Below, one piece after another: positions 31,312 through 44,516 of a stretch of DNA of 64,000 bases (position 1 is its first letter; each line of letters opens with the position of its first letter). Below the pieces are notes generated by a model. It had not been told where the DNA came from. It was given only the letters and a program-made list of their open reading frames with translations, and did not search any database. The position numbers and the translations under genes are program-made. Source of the DNA: Ancylobacter amanitiformis (GTDB lineage: Bacteria > Pseudomonadota > Alphaproteobacteria > Rhizobiales > Xanthobacteraceae); NCBI RefSeq assembly GCF_030814815.1, contig NZ_JAUSVR010000003.1:310001-374000 (forward strand), given 5' to 3'.

Positions 31312-32202
31312 TCAGCTGCGTGCCAGCAGCGCCTGCAATTCGGGCAGGAAGGTTTCGGCAATGTCGGGGCGGGCCAGCGCATAGGCGACATTGGCTGTGA
31401 GGAAGCCGAGCTTCGAGCCGCAGTCATAGATCGCGCCGTCGAAGGTGACGCTGTAGAAATCCTGCTTCTTGGCCAGCTTGAGCATGGAATCGGTCAGCTG
31501 GATCTCGCCGCCGGCGCCGCGCTCTTGCGTGGCGAGCAGGTCGAAGATCTCCGGCTGCAGGATGTAGCGGCCGGAAATGGCGAGGTTGGAGGGGGCGACC
31601 TCCTTCTTGGGCTTCTCGACCATGCGGCCGATCTTGTGCACGCCTTCGGTAACCTCGTCGCCGAGCCCGACGATGCCGTACTGGTCGGTCTGCTCCGGCG
31701 GCACCTCATAGACGGCGATGTGGTTGCCGCCATTGGTGTGGTCATACGCCTCCACCATCTGCGCCAGGCAGCCGCGGCCGTTGCGCGGCTTGTGCAGCAT
31801 GTCCGGCAGCAGCAGGGCGAAGGGCTCGTTGCCGATGAGGTCGCGCGCGCACCACACCGCATGGCCGAGGCCGAGCGGCAATTGCTGGCGGGTGAAGCTG
31901 GTCTTGCCGGGGCCGAGCGTTTCCTCGCGCAACGTGTCGAGCAACTGATGCTTGCCGCGCTCGGACAGTGTGGCCTCAAGCTCGTACTGGCGGTCGAAAT
32001 GGTCTTCGATGACGCCCTTGTTGCGCCCGGTCACGAACACGAAATGCTCGATGCCGGCGGCACGCGCCTCGTCCACCACATGCTGGACGACGGGTCGGTC
32101 GACGACGGTCAGCATTTCCTTGGGCACCGCCTTGGTGGCGGGAAGGAAGCGCGTGCCGAGACCGGCAACGGGGAGGATCGCCTTGCGGATCTTTTTAGCC
32201 AT
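31312..32202 (-). CDS. galU: UTP-glucose-1-phosphate uridylyltransferase
   Basis: Makes UDP-glucose for exopolysaccharide, lipopolysaccharide and glucan synthesis. The 296-residue protein has the nucleotidyltransferase start [32 protein letters not shown] with the GxGTRxxPxTK motif. The later segments [40 protein letters not shown] and [15 protein letters not shown] are also present. It converges on the DUF2267 gene and is divergent from the lytic transglycosylase across 316 bases. Confidence 0.97.
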   Translation of the reverse strand: MAKKIRKAILPVAGLGTRFLPATKAVPKEMLTVVDRPVVQHVVDEARAAGIEHFVFVTGRNKGVIEDHFDRQYELEATLSERGKHQLLDTLREETLGPGKTSFTRQQLPLGLGHAVWCARDLIGNEPFALLLPDMLHKPRNGRGCLAQMVEAYDHTNGGNHIAVYEVPPEQTDQYGIVGLGDEVTEGVHKIGRMVEKPKKEVAPSNLAISGRYILQPEIFDLLATQERGAGGEIQLTDSMLKLAKKQDFYSVTFDGAIYDCGSKLGFLTANVAYALARPDIAETFLPELQALLARS

Positions 32203-32518
32203 ATGAACGGGAAACTGCCTTGGGGAGCCTAAGACACCGGTGACGGGATGGCAGGAGACTGCCTGTGTTCAACTTAACGCCTTACCCCCGCGTTTCACAC
32301 AGGCTCGGTAAACGCATTGTGACGGCGATGCCGTTTGCACCCTGCGATACCGTCGCATCTGCCGCGAACCGCACGCTAGCACGTCCGCGCGGCATCGGCG
32401 CCGGCGAACGTCACCTACCGCAAGGGCATGTTCGCGCGCGAATCGCCCCGCCGTTAAGATCGATGAAACCTTGAGGGGTTCCTAATCCCGCCCTGCGGTT
32501 TGCGTAAGGGTAGGCGTC
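32203..32518. other. 316-base divergent intergenic region, galU and lytic transglycosylase
   Basis: Holds the divergent promoters of galU and the transglycosylase. I saw no convincing paired -35/-10 elements, riboswitch or terminator. Short frames here have no protein character. Confidence 0.5.
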
Positions 32519-33994
32519 ATGACGAAAGGCACAGCGGCATCCGGAATTCCGGCATCGGCGATATCGGTGCGAGGCCGCCAGCCGGCCGGCGGGCTTGCGG
32601 GGGCGATGCTTGCGGGGCCGATGCTTGCAGGCCCAAAGCTTGCGGGGCCAAAGCTTGCGGGTGCGGCGCTGCTATGTCTCGGCCTTGCCGGCTGCGCCTC
32701 GCCCGACGAGGTGACGGGGGCGCTCGCGTCGCCGTCCCCCATGCGCGCCGCCGCGGTTGCCAATGCCCCGTCGCCCCGGCCGGCCGCGCCCGCCCGCGCG
32801 GCGGCGCCGGCGACGGCATCGACCCATCCGGAAATGACCCCGCAGGCGCTGGCGCGTGCCGAGGCGAATTTCGACCGCTGCATCGCCTCGCTGGAGCCGA
32901 TGGCGCGGGCGCAGGGCGTGTCCCCGGCCGGATTCCGCCGCTACACGGCCGGGCTGAAGCCCGACATGGGCATCATGGACAAGCTGCAGACGCAGCCCGA
33001 ATTCACCCGGACCACGGGCGACTACGTGACCATGCTGGTCTCCGAAACCCGCATCACCCGCGGCCGCGAGGCCATGGCGCAGAACGCCGCCGTGTTCGAG
33101 GCCGTGGGCCGCACCTATGGCGTCGACCCCTATGTCGTCGCCGCCATCTGGGGCATCGAGACCAATTACGGCAGCGCGCGCGGGTCCTATCCCGTGCTGC
33201 AGGCCACGGGCACGCTGGCCTGTGTCGGCCGGCGGCAGCCCTATTTCCGCGACGAGTTCGTCGCCGCGCTGCGCATTCTCGACAAGGGCGACATTCCCGA
33301 GACCCACCTGCGCGGTTCGTGGGCGGGCGCCTTCGGGCTCACCCAGTTCATGCCCACCGCCTTCCAGCGCGACGCGGTGGACTTCGATGGCGACGGGCAT
33401 CGCAACGTGGTCGATTCGGTCGCCGATGCGATGGGTTCGACCGCCGCGAAGCTCAAGCGCGGCGGCTGGGTGGCGGGGCGCAGCTGGGGCTATGAGGTGG
33501 ATCTGCCGCGCGGCTTCGATTATCTGCTGGCCGACAAGAAGCTCAAGAAGCCGATGCGCGAATGGTGGGCGCTGGGCGTGCGGCGCCCGGATGGGCGAGC
33601 GATGCCCGGCGGCGACGAGATGGCCTTCCTGCTGCTCCCGGCGGGTGCCAAGGGGCCGGCCTTTCTGATGACCGACAATTTCAAGGCGATCCTCTCCTAC
33701 AACCCGGCGGATGCCTATGCGCTGGCGATCGGGCATCTCGCGGACCGCATTCGCGGCGGCGGGCCCTTCGTGCAGCCCTGGCCGGAGGATGCGCGGGCAC
33801 TCTCGCGGCTGGAGCGCACGGAATTGCAGCAGCGGCTGGCGTCGCGCGGCTATGATGTCGGCACCCATGATGGCGCTCTCGGCCAGAAGACCCGCGCCGC
33901 GGTGCGTGAATATCAGGTGAGCGCCGGTCTGGTGCCCGATGGGCTCGCGTCCGACGAGGTGCTCGCTTCGCTGCGCGGGCGCGACGGCACCTGA
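32519..33994 (+). CDS. MltB-type lytic murein transglycosylase with peptidoglycan-binding domain
   Basis: Cleaves glycan strands with formation of 1,6-anhydro ends. The protein is 491 residues. A long leader (residues 1-58) ends in the lipobox LAGC at Cys59, so it is a predicted lipoprotein. An alanine/proline-rich linker follows. The SLT_2 catalytic domain (about 105-400) has the catalytic glutamate in AAIWGIETNYGSARGSYPVLQA, then GSWAGAFGLTQFMPTAF and DFDGDGHRNVVDSVADAM. A C-terminal peptidoglycan-binding domain (LASRGYDVGTHDGALGQKTRAAVREYQ) closes it. The leader contains five tandem pentapeptides built from a 15-bp DNA repeat. The stop codon is in a 14-bp repeat. Confidence 0.92.
   Translation: MTKGTAASGIPASAISVRGRQPAGGLAGAMLAGPMLAGPKLAGPKLAGAALLCLGLAGCASPDEVTGALASPSPMRAAAVANAPSPRPAAPARAAAPATASTHPEMTPQALARAEANFDRCIASLEPMARAQGVSPAGFRRYTAGLKPDMGIMDKLQTQPEFTRTTGDYVTMLVSETRITRGREAMAQNAAVFEAVGRTYGVDPYVVAAIWGIETNYGSARGSYPVLQATGTLACVGRRQPYFRDEFVAALRILDKGDIPETHLRGSWAGAFGLTQFMPTAFQRDAVDFDGDGHRNVVDSVADAMGSTAAKLKRGGWVAGRSWGYEVDLPRGFDYLLADKKLKKPMREWWALGVRRPDGRAMPGGDEMAFLLLPAGAKGPAFLMTDNFKAILSYNPADAYALAIGHLADRIRGGGPFVQPWPEDARALSRLERTELQQRLASRGYDVGTHDGALGQKTRAAVREYQVSAGLVPDGLASDEVLASLRGRDGT
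32591..32665 (+). repeat. Five 15-bp tandem repeats inside the transglycosylase leader
   Basis: Units begin at 32591, 32606, 32621, 32636 and 32651, all around the core GCTTGCGGGGCC. They encode GLAGA, MLAGP, MLAGP, KLAGP and KLAGA at residues 25-49, immediately before the hydrophobic core of the lipoprotein signal. Because the period is a multiple of three, gain or loss of a unit keeps the frame. Confidence 0.9.
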
Positions 33995-34035
33995 GTGATT
34001 GCACTTGAGTGACGGCACTTGAGTGACGGCACTTG
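33987..34035. repeat. 14-bp tandem repeat across the transglycosylase stop codon
   Basis: GCACTTGAGTGACG occurs exactly at 34001-34014 and 34015-34028. It is preceded by a degenerate unit GCACCTGAGTGATT (33987-34000) containing the TGA stop and followed by a partial GCACTTG. Period 14 shifts the frame, so TGA recurs in different frames. Confidence 0.9.
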
Positions 34036-34126
34036 GTCGCCCGGACATCGGTCCGCGATGCGGGTCTTGAAAGAACCGTTATAATGGTTCACGGGACCGG
34101 CGGGTGACGTCAGGCAAGGGCAGTTC

Positions 34127-35626
34127 ATGCGTGCGCGCGGCTTCGGACAGGGGCGAGGGATCCGGCAGGCGTTCAGGACGTTCCTCGCCGGCGCGTTGCT
34201 GAGCGCTCTCCTGTCGGTCGGGAACCTGCCGGCTCAGGCGCAGAGCGACTGGTTCCGGCCGCCGGGCGATGTCGGCCAACCGGCGGCCCGTCCCGCGCCG
34301 CAGCGCCAGGCGCCCGCCCGGCAGCAGCAGCCGACACGCCAGCAACAGCAGCCCTCGCGCCAGTTCCAGTCCCAGCAGCGCCAGCAGGCCCGCCAGGCGC
34401 CGCCGGCCGCGCCGCGCAGCTGGTCGCCGTTCCAGCCGCTCATTGACCTGTTCCGAGGCGACAGCCCGCCGCGCGCGGTGGCCCCGCGCGTGCCGCGCGA
34501 TGCGGCGCCCGCGCCGCCGGTCGCCCGCGCGCCGGTGATCGCGCCGCCGGCCGAGCCGCGCGGCGCGGTCTATGACAATGCGGCCGCGGCGCGTGCCGAT
34601 GCGAAAGTGTCCGAGATCGTGCTGGTGCTTGGCGACGACTATGCCGCGTCGCTGGCGCAAGGGCTGGCCGATGCCTTCGCCGCCGACCGCGAGGGCGTGG
34701 TGGTGGTCGGCAAGAGCGAGGCGGGCTCGGGTCTCGGGCCGGGCAGCCCGTTCGACTGGCTGAGTACCGCCCGCCAGCTGCCCGCCGGCGAGCAGGCCAA
34801 TGTGACCGTGCTGTTCGCCGGCGCCAATGATCTGGTGCCGATCGAGGATCCCGCCGGGCGCGCCGAGCCGCTGGACGAGCGCTGGCGCGAGATCTATGGC
34901 CGCCGTCTCGACGACGTGCTGCTCGGGCTCAAGCTCGCGGGACGCCCGGTCGTGGTGGTCGGCCTGCCGCCGGTGGAGGACGACGCGGCCAACCAGCGCC
35001 GCACGCAGTTCAACGTGCTGCTCAAGGAGCATGTGGAGCGCGCCGGGCTGATCTTCGTGGATGTGACGGACGGCTTCGTCGATGAGAATGGCAAGTTCAT
35101 GATGTCGGGGCCGGCGGTGGATGGTCAGCGCCGGCGCCTGCGCAGCTCCGACGGGCTCGGCTTCACGCGGGCCGGCGGGCGCAAGCTCGCGTTCTTCGTC
35201 GATCGCGAGCTTGATGATCTGCTCGCCCGGCCGGGCGAGCCGCCGGCGGCCGCGGCCAATCCGGCCGATGCCCGTCCCTCGATCATCCTGCTCACGGGCG
35301 GGGCGGTGAGCGGAGCGCGTACGCTGGCCGGCGCGCCGGGGGCGGCGCCTCTGGCGGCCGGGGGGGCTGCCGCCAGTGCGGTGGTGACGCCGGTGGGGCA
35401 GGAAGGTGTTGCCGAGGCGACACCCGAGCCGGCCCGCGTGCTGGTCAGCGGCGCGGCGCTGCCTGCGGTCACGGGGAGGACGGATGATTTTCGCTGGCCG
35501 GTCGGGCAACCGGCGGCGACCAGCGCGCCGCTCGTCGGACCCATGCCGGACGACGCGCCGCTGCCGACCATCGCCGCGCCCGACACGCCCGCCTCGGGCA
35601 CGGGCAGCACGGCTGTGGCGCCCTGA
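34127..35626 (+). CDS. Exported DUF459 (SGNH/GDSL-like) protein
   Basis: A 499-residue protein. A Sec signal peptide (cleavage near LPAQAQS, residue 37) is followed by a glutamine/proline/arginine-rich disordered region to about residue 150. The DUF459 domain runs about 160-370. It opens EIVLVLGDDYAASLAQGLADAF where GDSL enzymes have the nucleophile Ser; here the residue after GD is Asp. Later blocks are VTVLFAGANDLVPI, RPVVVVGLPPVEDDAANQR, DVTDGFVDENGKFM and LRSSDGLGFTRAGGRKLAFF, which keeps the D-x-x-H-like tail position without an obvious His. An alanine/proline-rich tail ends the protein. Activity as an esterase is therefore doubtful. AAGGGCAG precedes the ATG. Confidence 0.85.
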   Translation: MRARGFGQGRGIRQAFRTFLAGALLSALLSVGNLPAQAQSDWFRPPGDVGQPAARPAPQRQAPARQQQPTRQQQQPSRQFQSQQRQQARQAPPAAPRSWSPFQPLIDLFRGDSPPRAVAPRVPRDAAPAPPVARAPVIAPPAEPRGAVYDNAAAARADAKVSEIVLVLGDDYAASLAQGLADAFAADREGVVVVGKSEAGSGLGPGSPFDWLSTARQLPAGEQANVTVLFAGANDLVPIEDPAGRAEPLDERWREIYGRRLDDVLLGLKLAGRPVVVVGLPPVEDDAANQRRTQFNVLLKEHVERAGLIFVDVTDGFVDENGKFMMSGPAVDGQRRRLRSSDGLGFTRAGGRKLAFFVDRELDDLLARPGEPPAAAANPADARPSIILLTGGAVSGARTLAGAPGAAPLAAGGAAASAVVTPVGQEGVAEATPEPARVLVSGAALPAVTGRTDDFRWPVGQPAATSAPLVGPMPDDAPLPTIAAPDTPASGTGSTAVAP

Positions 35627-35648
35627 TGCGGCTGTGGCGCCCTGATCC
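35611..35648 (+). repeat. 19-bp tandem duplication across the DUF459 stop codon
   Basis: GGCTGTGGCGCCCTGATGC (35611-35629) and GGCTGTGGCGCCCTGATCC (35630-35648) are adjacent and differ at one base. The TGA stop is in the first unit and is repeated in the second. Confidence 0.92.
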
Positions 35649-35760
35649 GGCGCCCCGGAGGGCTGTCATCTGAGATAAGGAAACGGCGCCCCGGAGGGTC
35701 ATCGGGCCAACGAGCCGATGGCGCCGCGGAGGGCCAACAAGCAAACGGCGCCCCGGAGGG
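35649..35760. repeat. Four dispersed copies of a 14-mer, GGCGCCCCGGAGGG
   Basis: Copies start at 35649, 35685, 35720 (one mismatch, GGCGCCGCGGAGGG) and 35747, spaced 36, 35 and 27 bases apart. They fill the gap between the DUF459 gene and the convergent gltD. The last copy forms one arm of the gltD terminator hairpin, so the others look like copied terminator arms. Confidence 0.85.
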
Positions 35761-35766
35761 CGCCGT
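35732..35766 (-). terminator. gltD: Rho-independent terminator of gltB-gltD
   Basis: ACGGCGCC-CTCCGG-GGCGCCGT, read on the minus strand from 35766 to 35745, is a perfect 8-bp stem. It is followed on that strand by TTGCTTGTTGG. It lies 44 bases beyond the gltD stop. Confidence 0.7.
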
Positions 35767-35809
35767 GAGAGAATGCGCGCGGTGGTCGAGGCGCGGATGG
35801 CCGGACGGC

Positions 35810-37234
35810 TCAGCGCGGCAGGACCGAAGCGCCCATCAGGAACAGGTCGATCGACTGCGCGGCCTGCCGGCCCTCGCGGATCGCCCACACGACCAGCGAC
35901 TGGCCGCGGCGCATGTCGCCGGCGGCGAACAGCTTGGGCACGCTGGTGGCGTAGTCATTATCGGAGGCGGCGACGTTGCCGCGCGGGTCCAGCGACAGGC
36001 CATCCTGCTCCAGCATTCCCTCATGCAGCGGGTGCACGAATCCGAGGGCGATGAAGATCAGGTCGGCCTTGATGTGGAACTCGGTGCCCGGGATGGGCTG
36101 GCGCCGGGCATCGACGCGGGCGCATTTCACCGAGGTGACGCGGCCCTTCTTGCCCTCGATGGACAGGGTGGCGGCGGCGAATTCGCGCTCGGCCCCTTCC
36201 GCTTGGCTGGTGGAGGTGCGGAACTTGGTCGGCCAGTAGGGCCATACCGCCAGCTTGTCTTCCTTGATCGGGGGCACCGGGCGGATGTCGAGCTGGTGCA
36301 CGGAGAGCGCGCCCTGGCGAAAGGCGGTGCCGACGCAATCGGAGGCGGTGTCACCGCCGCCGATCACCACGACATGCTTGCCCGCGGCAAGGATAGGCTG
36401 CTCGTCGCCCTCCTTTTCGCGCCCGACGCGGCGGTTCTGCTGCACCAGATAGGGCATGGCATAGTGCACGCCTTCCAGCTCGTGCCCCGGCAGGCCGGGG
36501 TTGCGCGGGGCCTCCGAGCCGCCGCACATCAGCACGGCGTCGTGGCCGGCCAGCAGCTCGTCGAGCGGCACGGTCACGCCGATATTGGCACCGTAGTGAA
36601 AGGTGACGCCTTCGCCCTCCATCTGCGCGACGCGGCGGTCGATATAGTGCTTTTCCATCTTGAAGTCGGGAATGCCGTAGCGCAGCAGGCCGCCGGCCTT
36701 GGGCTCGCGCTCATAGACATGCACCTCGTGGCCGGCGCGGGCGAGTTGCTGGGCAGCCGCCATGCCGGCCGGGCCGGAGCCGACCACGGCGACCTTCTTG
36801 CCCGTCTTGTGCGGGTTCGGCTCGGGCTTGATCCAGCCGGCCTTCCACGCCTTGTCGGCGATGGCCTGCTCCACCGTCTTGATGGTGACGGGCACGTCCT
36901 CGAGATTCAGCGTGCAGGCCTCCTCGCAGGGCGCGGGGCAGATGCGGCCGGTGAATTCAGGAAAATTGTTGGTGGAATGGAGGTTGCGCGCAGCCTCTTC
37001 CCAGTTGCCGTTATAGACGAGGTCGTTCCAGTCCGGGATCTGGTTGTGGATGGGGCAGCCATTGGGCCCGTGGCAGAACGGCACGCCGCAATCCATGCAG
37101 CGCGAGGCCTGGTTGACGACCTCGGAATCGGGCAGCGGCAGGGTGAACTCGCGGAAATGGCGAATGCGGTCGGACGCCGGCTGATACTTCGCCTCGCGCC
37201 GATCGATCTCGAGAAAGCCCGTAACCTTACCCAT
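35810..37234 (-). CDS. gltD: Glutamate synthase (NADPH) small subunit
   Basis: The beta subunit takes electrons from NADPH through FAD and iron-sulfur clusters to the large subunit. The protein is 474 residues. The N-terminal cysteine clusters are visible ([19 protein letters not shown] and [12 protein letters not shown]), then FAD-binding [28 protein letters not shown], and the NADPH fold [23 protein letters not shown]. The C-terminal FAD contact is [24 protein letters not shown]. Start [18 protein letters not shown] is the conserved one. It lies 161 bases after gltB on the same strand. Confidence 0.97.
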   Translation of the reverse strand: MGKVTGFLEIDRREAKYQPASDRIRHFREFTLPLPDSEVVNQASRCMDCGVPFCHGPNGCPIHNQIPDWNDLVYNGNWEEAARNLHSTNNFPEFTGRICPAPCEEACTLNLEDVPVTIKTVEQAIADKAWKAGWIKPEPNPHKTGKKVAVVGSGPAGMAAAQQLARAGHEVHVYEREPKAGGLLRYGIPDFKMEKHYIDRRVAQMEGEGVTFHYGANIGVTVPLDELLAGHDAVLMCGGSEAPRNPGLPGHELEGVHYAMPYLVQQNRRVGREKEGDEQPILAAGKHVVVIGGGDTASDCVGTAFRQGALSVHQLDIRPVPPIKEDKLAVWPYWPTKFRTSTSQAEGAEREFAAATLSIEGKKGRVTSVKCARVDARRQPIPGTEFHIKADLIFIALGFVHPLHEGMLEQDGLSLDPRGNVAASDNDYATSVPKLFAAGDMRRGQSLVVWAIREGRQAAQSIDLFLMGASVLPR

Positions 37235-37395
37235 TGCGCCCTCTATTCGCGGAGCACCGCCACCTTGGAGGCGTTCCAGCCCCCGGTGCAGATACATCAA
37301 TCATGCCAGTTGGGAAATGACAGCGCGGCACACGGCCGCGCCAACGGCCCTTTCGGGCCGTCCCGCGTCGAACCCCGCGCGGGCGAGGCGGCGGC

Positions 37396-42123
<4,728 letters not shown>

Positions 42124-42615
42124 CCCCGTATCTCCCTTCGGGTCTGTCCATCGGCGTCCCGGACCTTGCCCAGCTTCGCAGAGCATTGCTGCGCGAAGAT
42201 GCACGCCGCCGTCATTATCGATCTGCATCGGCCATGCCATGGCGGTGCCCGGCTTTGGCCTGTCGCGATTATAGGACAGCATCGCTTCCCTATCAATCGC
42301 GAAGATGCCAGAATTGGCGCGTGCCGACAAGCGCCCCCGTGCATCCCAGCCCGGCGAATTTTCATACTTGTTGCGAAGGGGGCGATCCCGGCGCAACGAA
42401 CGTTAAGGGGATATGCCGGTTGGCGCAACGCCATTGCCCGGCCGGCACTGTCTGGATTGGGCGTAAATGAGGCACGCTGCCGCGTTGGGCGGGCCGGCCC
42501 GCCTCGGCCGCCGCCGGTCATGCGGGGGCGCGCGCTGCCGAAGCCCGTGGTCTCGCCCGTGCCGCATTCGCTGCCTTCAATGACCTTCCGGAATGATTCA
42601 ACCTGGACGCTGCCC
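42124..42615. other. 492-base divergent region between gltB and a secreted-protein gene
   Basis: Expected to hold the gltB promoter and, on the other strand, the promoter of the 42616 gene. No recognised operator, leader peptide or riboswitch was found by eye. An antisense frame through gltB stays open across this interval, but its codons here have no protein-family character. Confidence 0.5.
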
Positions 42616-43626
42616 ATGAAGCCAGTCCTTTCGTCTGCCGTCGCGGCCTCCCGCCGGTCGCGGCGGGTGCGGCGCCTGCCCTGTGCCCTGCTGCTGCCGC
42701 TGGTTGCGGGAATGGCGGGGCTGGCCGTGTCGCCGGCCGGCGCGCAGGTCTATTTCCGGCCCTTCGGCGGTGTCTATGTCGATCGCTACGAGGGCCCGCC
42801 GCCCGGCTATTATCCGGGCCCCCCACCTGTTTACGGCCCCCCGCCCGTCTACGGACCTCCGCCGGCCTACGGTCCTCCCCCCGTCTATGGCCCGCCGCCG
42901 ACTTACGGGTCGCGTGGCGGGCTGCCGCCGCAGGATGTCGAGCCCATGCTGCGCTCCATGGGCATGCGGGCGATCGGGCGTGTGCGCGCCGATGGCCCGA
43001 CCTATGTGGTCGATGCCACCGATCGCAGCGGAACGCGCCAGCGCGTGCGCATCGATATCGGTTCCGGCCAGATCCTGGCGATGCGGCCGCTCGGCCCCGC
43101 GCCGGACGGGCGCCGCTATGCCCCGCCACCGGCCGTTTCCGCGCCGCCGGTCGCGAACGTGCCGCGCGCCGTGCCCCGCCCCCCGGCCCGGCCGCCGGAG
43201 GTCGCCACCGTTCCCGCCCCGGCGCCCATCGAGCCGTCCGCCGCGCCGGCGACGGCGGTCATCGCGCCGGATCCGGCGCCGGCCTCCACGCCGCCTTCCG
43301 CTCAATCGCTCCCCGATTCCCCGCCCGAGACGGCAAAGCAGGAGACCGGCAAACAGGAGGCTGCGAAGCCCGCGGCCGATGCGGCGCCGACGGCAGGAGG
43401 CGTGCGCGTCATTCCGGGCGTCGCCGTGCCGCCGGGCACCGGCCCGACGGCCCCCCCCGCTGCCGCTGCGCCCTCCACGACGACCAGCAAGACGGGTGTG
43501 GGAACCGGGACGGGTGGCGGTCAGCCTTCCGCCGGCACGGCCTCGGTGGTGGTGCGGGGCACCGCGGCCACGGAGGCGCCGCCGCAGGACACGGCGCCGT
43601 CGGGAACGCCTGTGCTGGCGCCGTGA
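42616..43626 (+). CDS. Secreted proline-rich protein with PepSY-like domain
   Basis: A 336-residue protein with a Sec signal peptide (hydrophobic LPCALLLPLVAGMAGLAV, cleavage near SPAGAQ). It then has tandem GPPPVY/GPPPAY units (about residues 59-95). A compact domain of about 60 residues follows (DVEPMLRSMGMRAIGRVRADGPTYVVDATDRSGTRQRVRIDIGSGQILAM), a beta-alpha-beta-beta pattern like PepSY. A long alanine/proline-rich disordered tail ends the protein. The domain resembles the one in the 44517-44936 protein 0.9 kb away. The ATG at 42616 starts MKPVLSSAV; ATG at 42580 is an alternative. Function unknown, probably envelope. Confidence 0.75.
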   Translation: MKPVLSSAVAASRRSRRVRRLPCALLLPLVAGMAGLAVSPAGAQVYFRPFGGVYVDRYEGPPPGYYPGPPPVYGPPPVYGPPPAYGPPPVYGPPPTYGSRGGLPPQDVEPMLRSMGMRAIGRVRADGPTYVVDATDRSGTRQRVRIDIGSGQILAMRPLGPAPDGRRYAPPPAVSAPPVANVPRAVPRPPARPPEVATVPAPAPIEPSAAPATAVIAPDPAPASTPPSAQSLPDSPPETAKQETGKQEAAKPAADAAPTAGGVRVIPGVAVPPGTGPTAPPAAAAPSTTTSKTGVGTGTGGGQPSAGTASVVVRGTAATEAPPQDTAPSGTPVLAP

Positions 43627-43636
43627 AAATGCAAGA

Positions 43637-43660
43637 GGCGCCCCGGTTTCCCGGGACGCC
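43637..43660. terminator. Hairpin between the 42616 gene and hsp20
   Basis: GGCGCCCCGG-TTTC-CCGGGACGCC forms a stem with one mismatch. On the minus strand it is followed by CTCTTGCATTTT, so it could end hsp20 transcription; it lies just after the stop of the plus-strand gene too. Confidence 0.45.
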
Positions 43661-43737
43661 GTGTGGATGGTTGCCCTCCCCAAGCACCGCGCGTGCGGGG
43701 GAGAGGTGATCCGGGGCGACAGGTCGGCAACATCGAT

Positions 43738-43767
43738 CCCCGGCCGCCGCTTTCGCCGCGGCCGGGG
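43738..43767 (-). terminator. Perfect 10-bp hairpin just after hsp20
   Basis: CCCCGGCCGC and GCGGCCGGGG flank a 10-base loop, 8 bases beyond the hsp20 stop. No U tract follows on the minus strand, so it may stabilise the mRNA end or work with the next hairpin rather than terminate alone. Confidence 0.45.
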
Positions 43768-43775
43768 CGTCAATC

Positions 43776-44258
43776 CTAGGCTGCCGCTTTCGCTGCGGCG
43801 GTTTTGGCCTCGATCGCGCGGGGAGCGGAAGCGCCGACCGTGATCGGAATCGACCGAGGCTTCATCGCCTCGGGAATCTCGCGCACGAGATCGACGTGCA
43901 GCAGGCCGTTGGCAAGGCTGGCGCCACGAACTTCCACATGGTCCGCCAACTGGAAGCGGCGCTCGAAGGCGCGCGCGGCGATGCCCTGATAGAGCACCTC
44001 GCCGCCCTTGGCGGAGACGTCGGGTCGCCGCTCGCCCCGGATGGACAGGGTGTTCTCCTTCACCTCAAGATCGAGATCCTGATCGGTGAAGCCGGCGACC
44101 GCCACGGTGATGCGATACGCATTCTCGCCGGTCCGCTCGATATTATAGGGCGGATAGGTCGTGCCGGTATCCACGTTGCCGACTTGGTCGAGCAGCGAGA
44201 ACAGCCGATCGAAGCCGACGGTGGAACGGTGGAGGGGGGAAAAGTCAAACGTACGCAT
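43776..44258 (-). CDS. Small heat shock protein, Hsp20/IbpA family
   Basis: An ATP-independent holdase that binds unfolding proteins and hands them to ClpB/DnaK. The 160-residue protein opens MRTFDFSPLHRSTVGFDRLF, the standard class A start. The alpha-crystallin domain runs about residues 38-130 (NIERTGENAYRITVAVAGF, DLDLEVKENTLSIRGER, GLLHVDLVREIPEAMKPR) with a C-terminal I-x-I motif in RSIPITV. Downstream the tail is alanine-rich. Regulation is visible in the DNA: a match to the RpoH promoter consensus and a three-hairpin ROSE-type leader lie directly upstream, with the ribosome site GAGGA in the last hairpin. Confidence 0.96.
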   Translation of the reverse strand: MRTFDFSPLHRSTVGFDRLFSLLDQVGNVDTGTTYPPYNIERTGENAYRITVAVAGFTDQDLDLEVKENTLSIRGERRPDVSAKGGEVLYQGIAARAFERRFQLADHVEVRGASLANGLLHVDLVREIPEAMKPRSIPITVGASAPRAIEAKTAAAKAAA

Positions 44259-44261
44259 GGC

Positions 44262-44346
44262 ATATCCTCAGTTCTAAGCGACATGCAGGGGCGGGTCCTC
44301 TCGCCTGAGCCGGACCCGTTCGATGTACCGCCTCAGGGCCGGTACA
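44262..44346 (-). promoter_or_regulatory. ROSE-type RNA thermometer in the hsp20 leader
   Basis: Reading the minus strand from 44346, hairpin I is TGTACCG/CGGTACA (44346-44324) and hairpin II is CGGGTCC/GGACCCG (44318-44292). The last hairpin (44284-44262) is AUGUCGCUUAG-AA-CUGAGGAUAU. The last hairpin carries the ROSE signature U-Y-G-C-U facing the Shine-Dalgarno GAGGA. It includes the G opposite G expected in this family and a bulged C, and masks the ribosome site 3 bases from the ATG. In known ROSE elements this weak hairpin melts on heating and allows translation. Confidence 0.88.
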
Positions 44347-44352
44347 GGTTCG

Positions 44353-44380
44353 AGATAGGAAGGCCGCGCAGGCGCGCAAG
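44353..44380 (-). promoter_or_regulatory. RpoH (sigma-32) heat-shock promoter of hsp20
   Basis: On the minus strand CTTG (44380-44377) is followed by exactly 17 bases and CCTATCT (44359-44353), matching the alphaproteobacterial RpoH pattern CTTG-N17/18-CYTATNT. The implied transcript start falls at about 44346, the first base of ROSE hairpin I, so promoter and thermometer fit together. Confidence 0.85.
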
Positions 44381-44516
44381 AGGGTGCCCGCGCAATCATT
44401 GCCTCCGCTCCGATCGCCAACATGAACGGCGGATGAACAGGCGGATCGGGCGCTATTCAGTGCCGGCGGTATAGGGAGGGGGCGGAACGTTCCCCAAGCG
44501 CGTGGAGTGCGACAGC

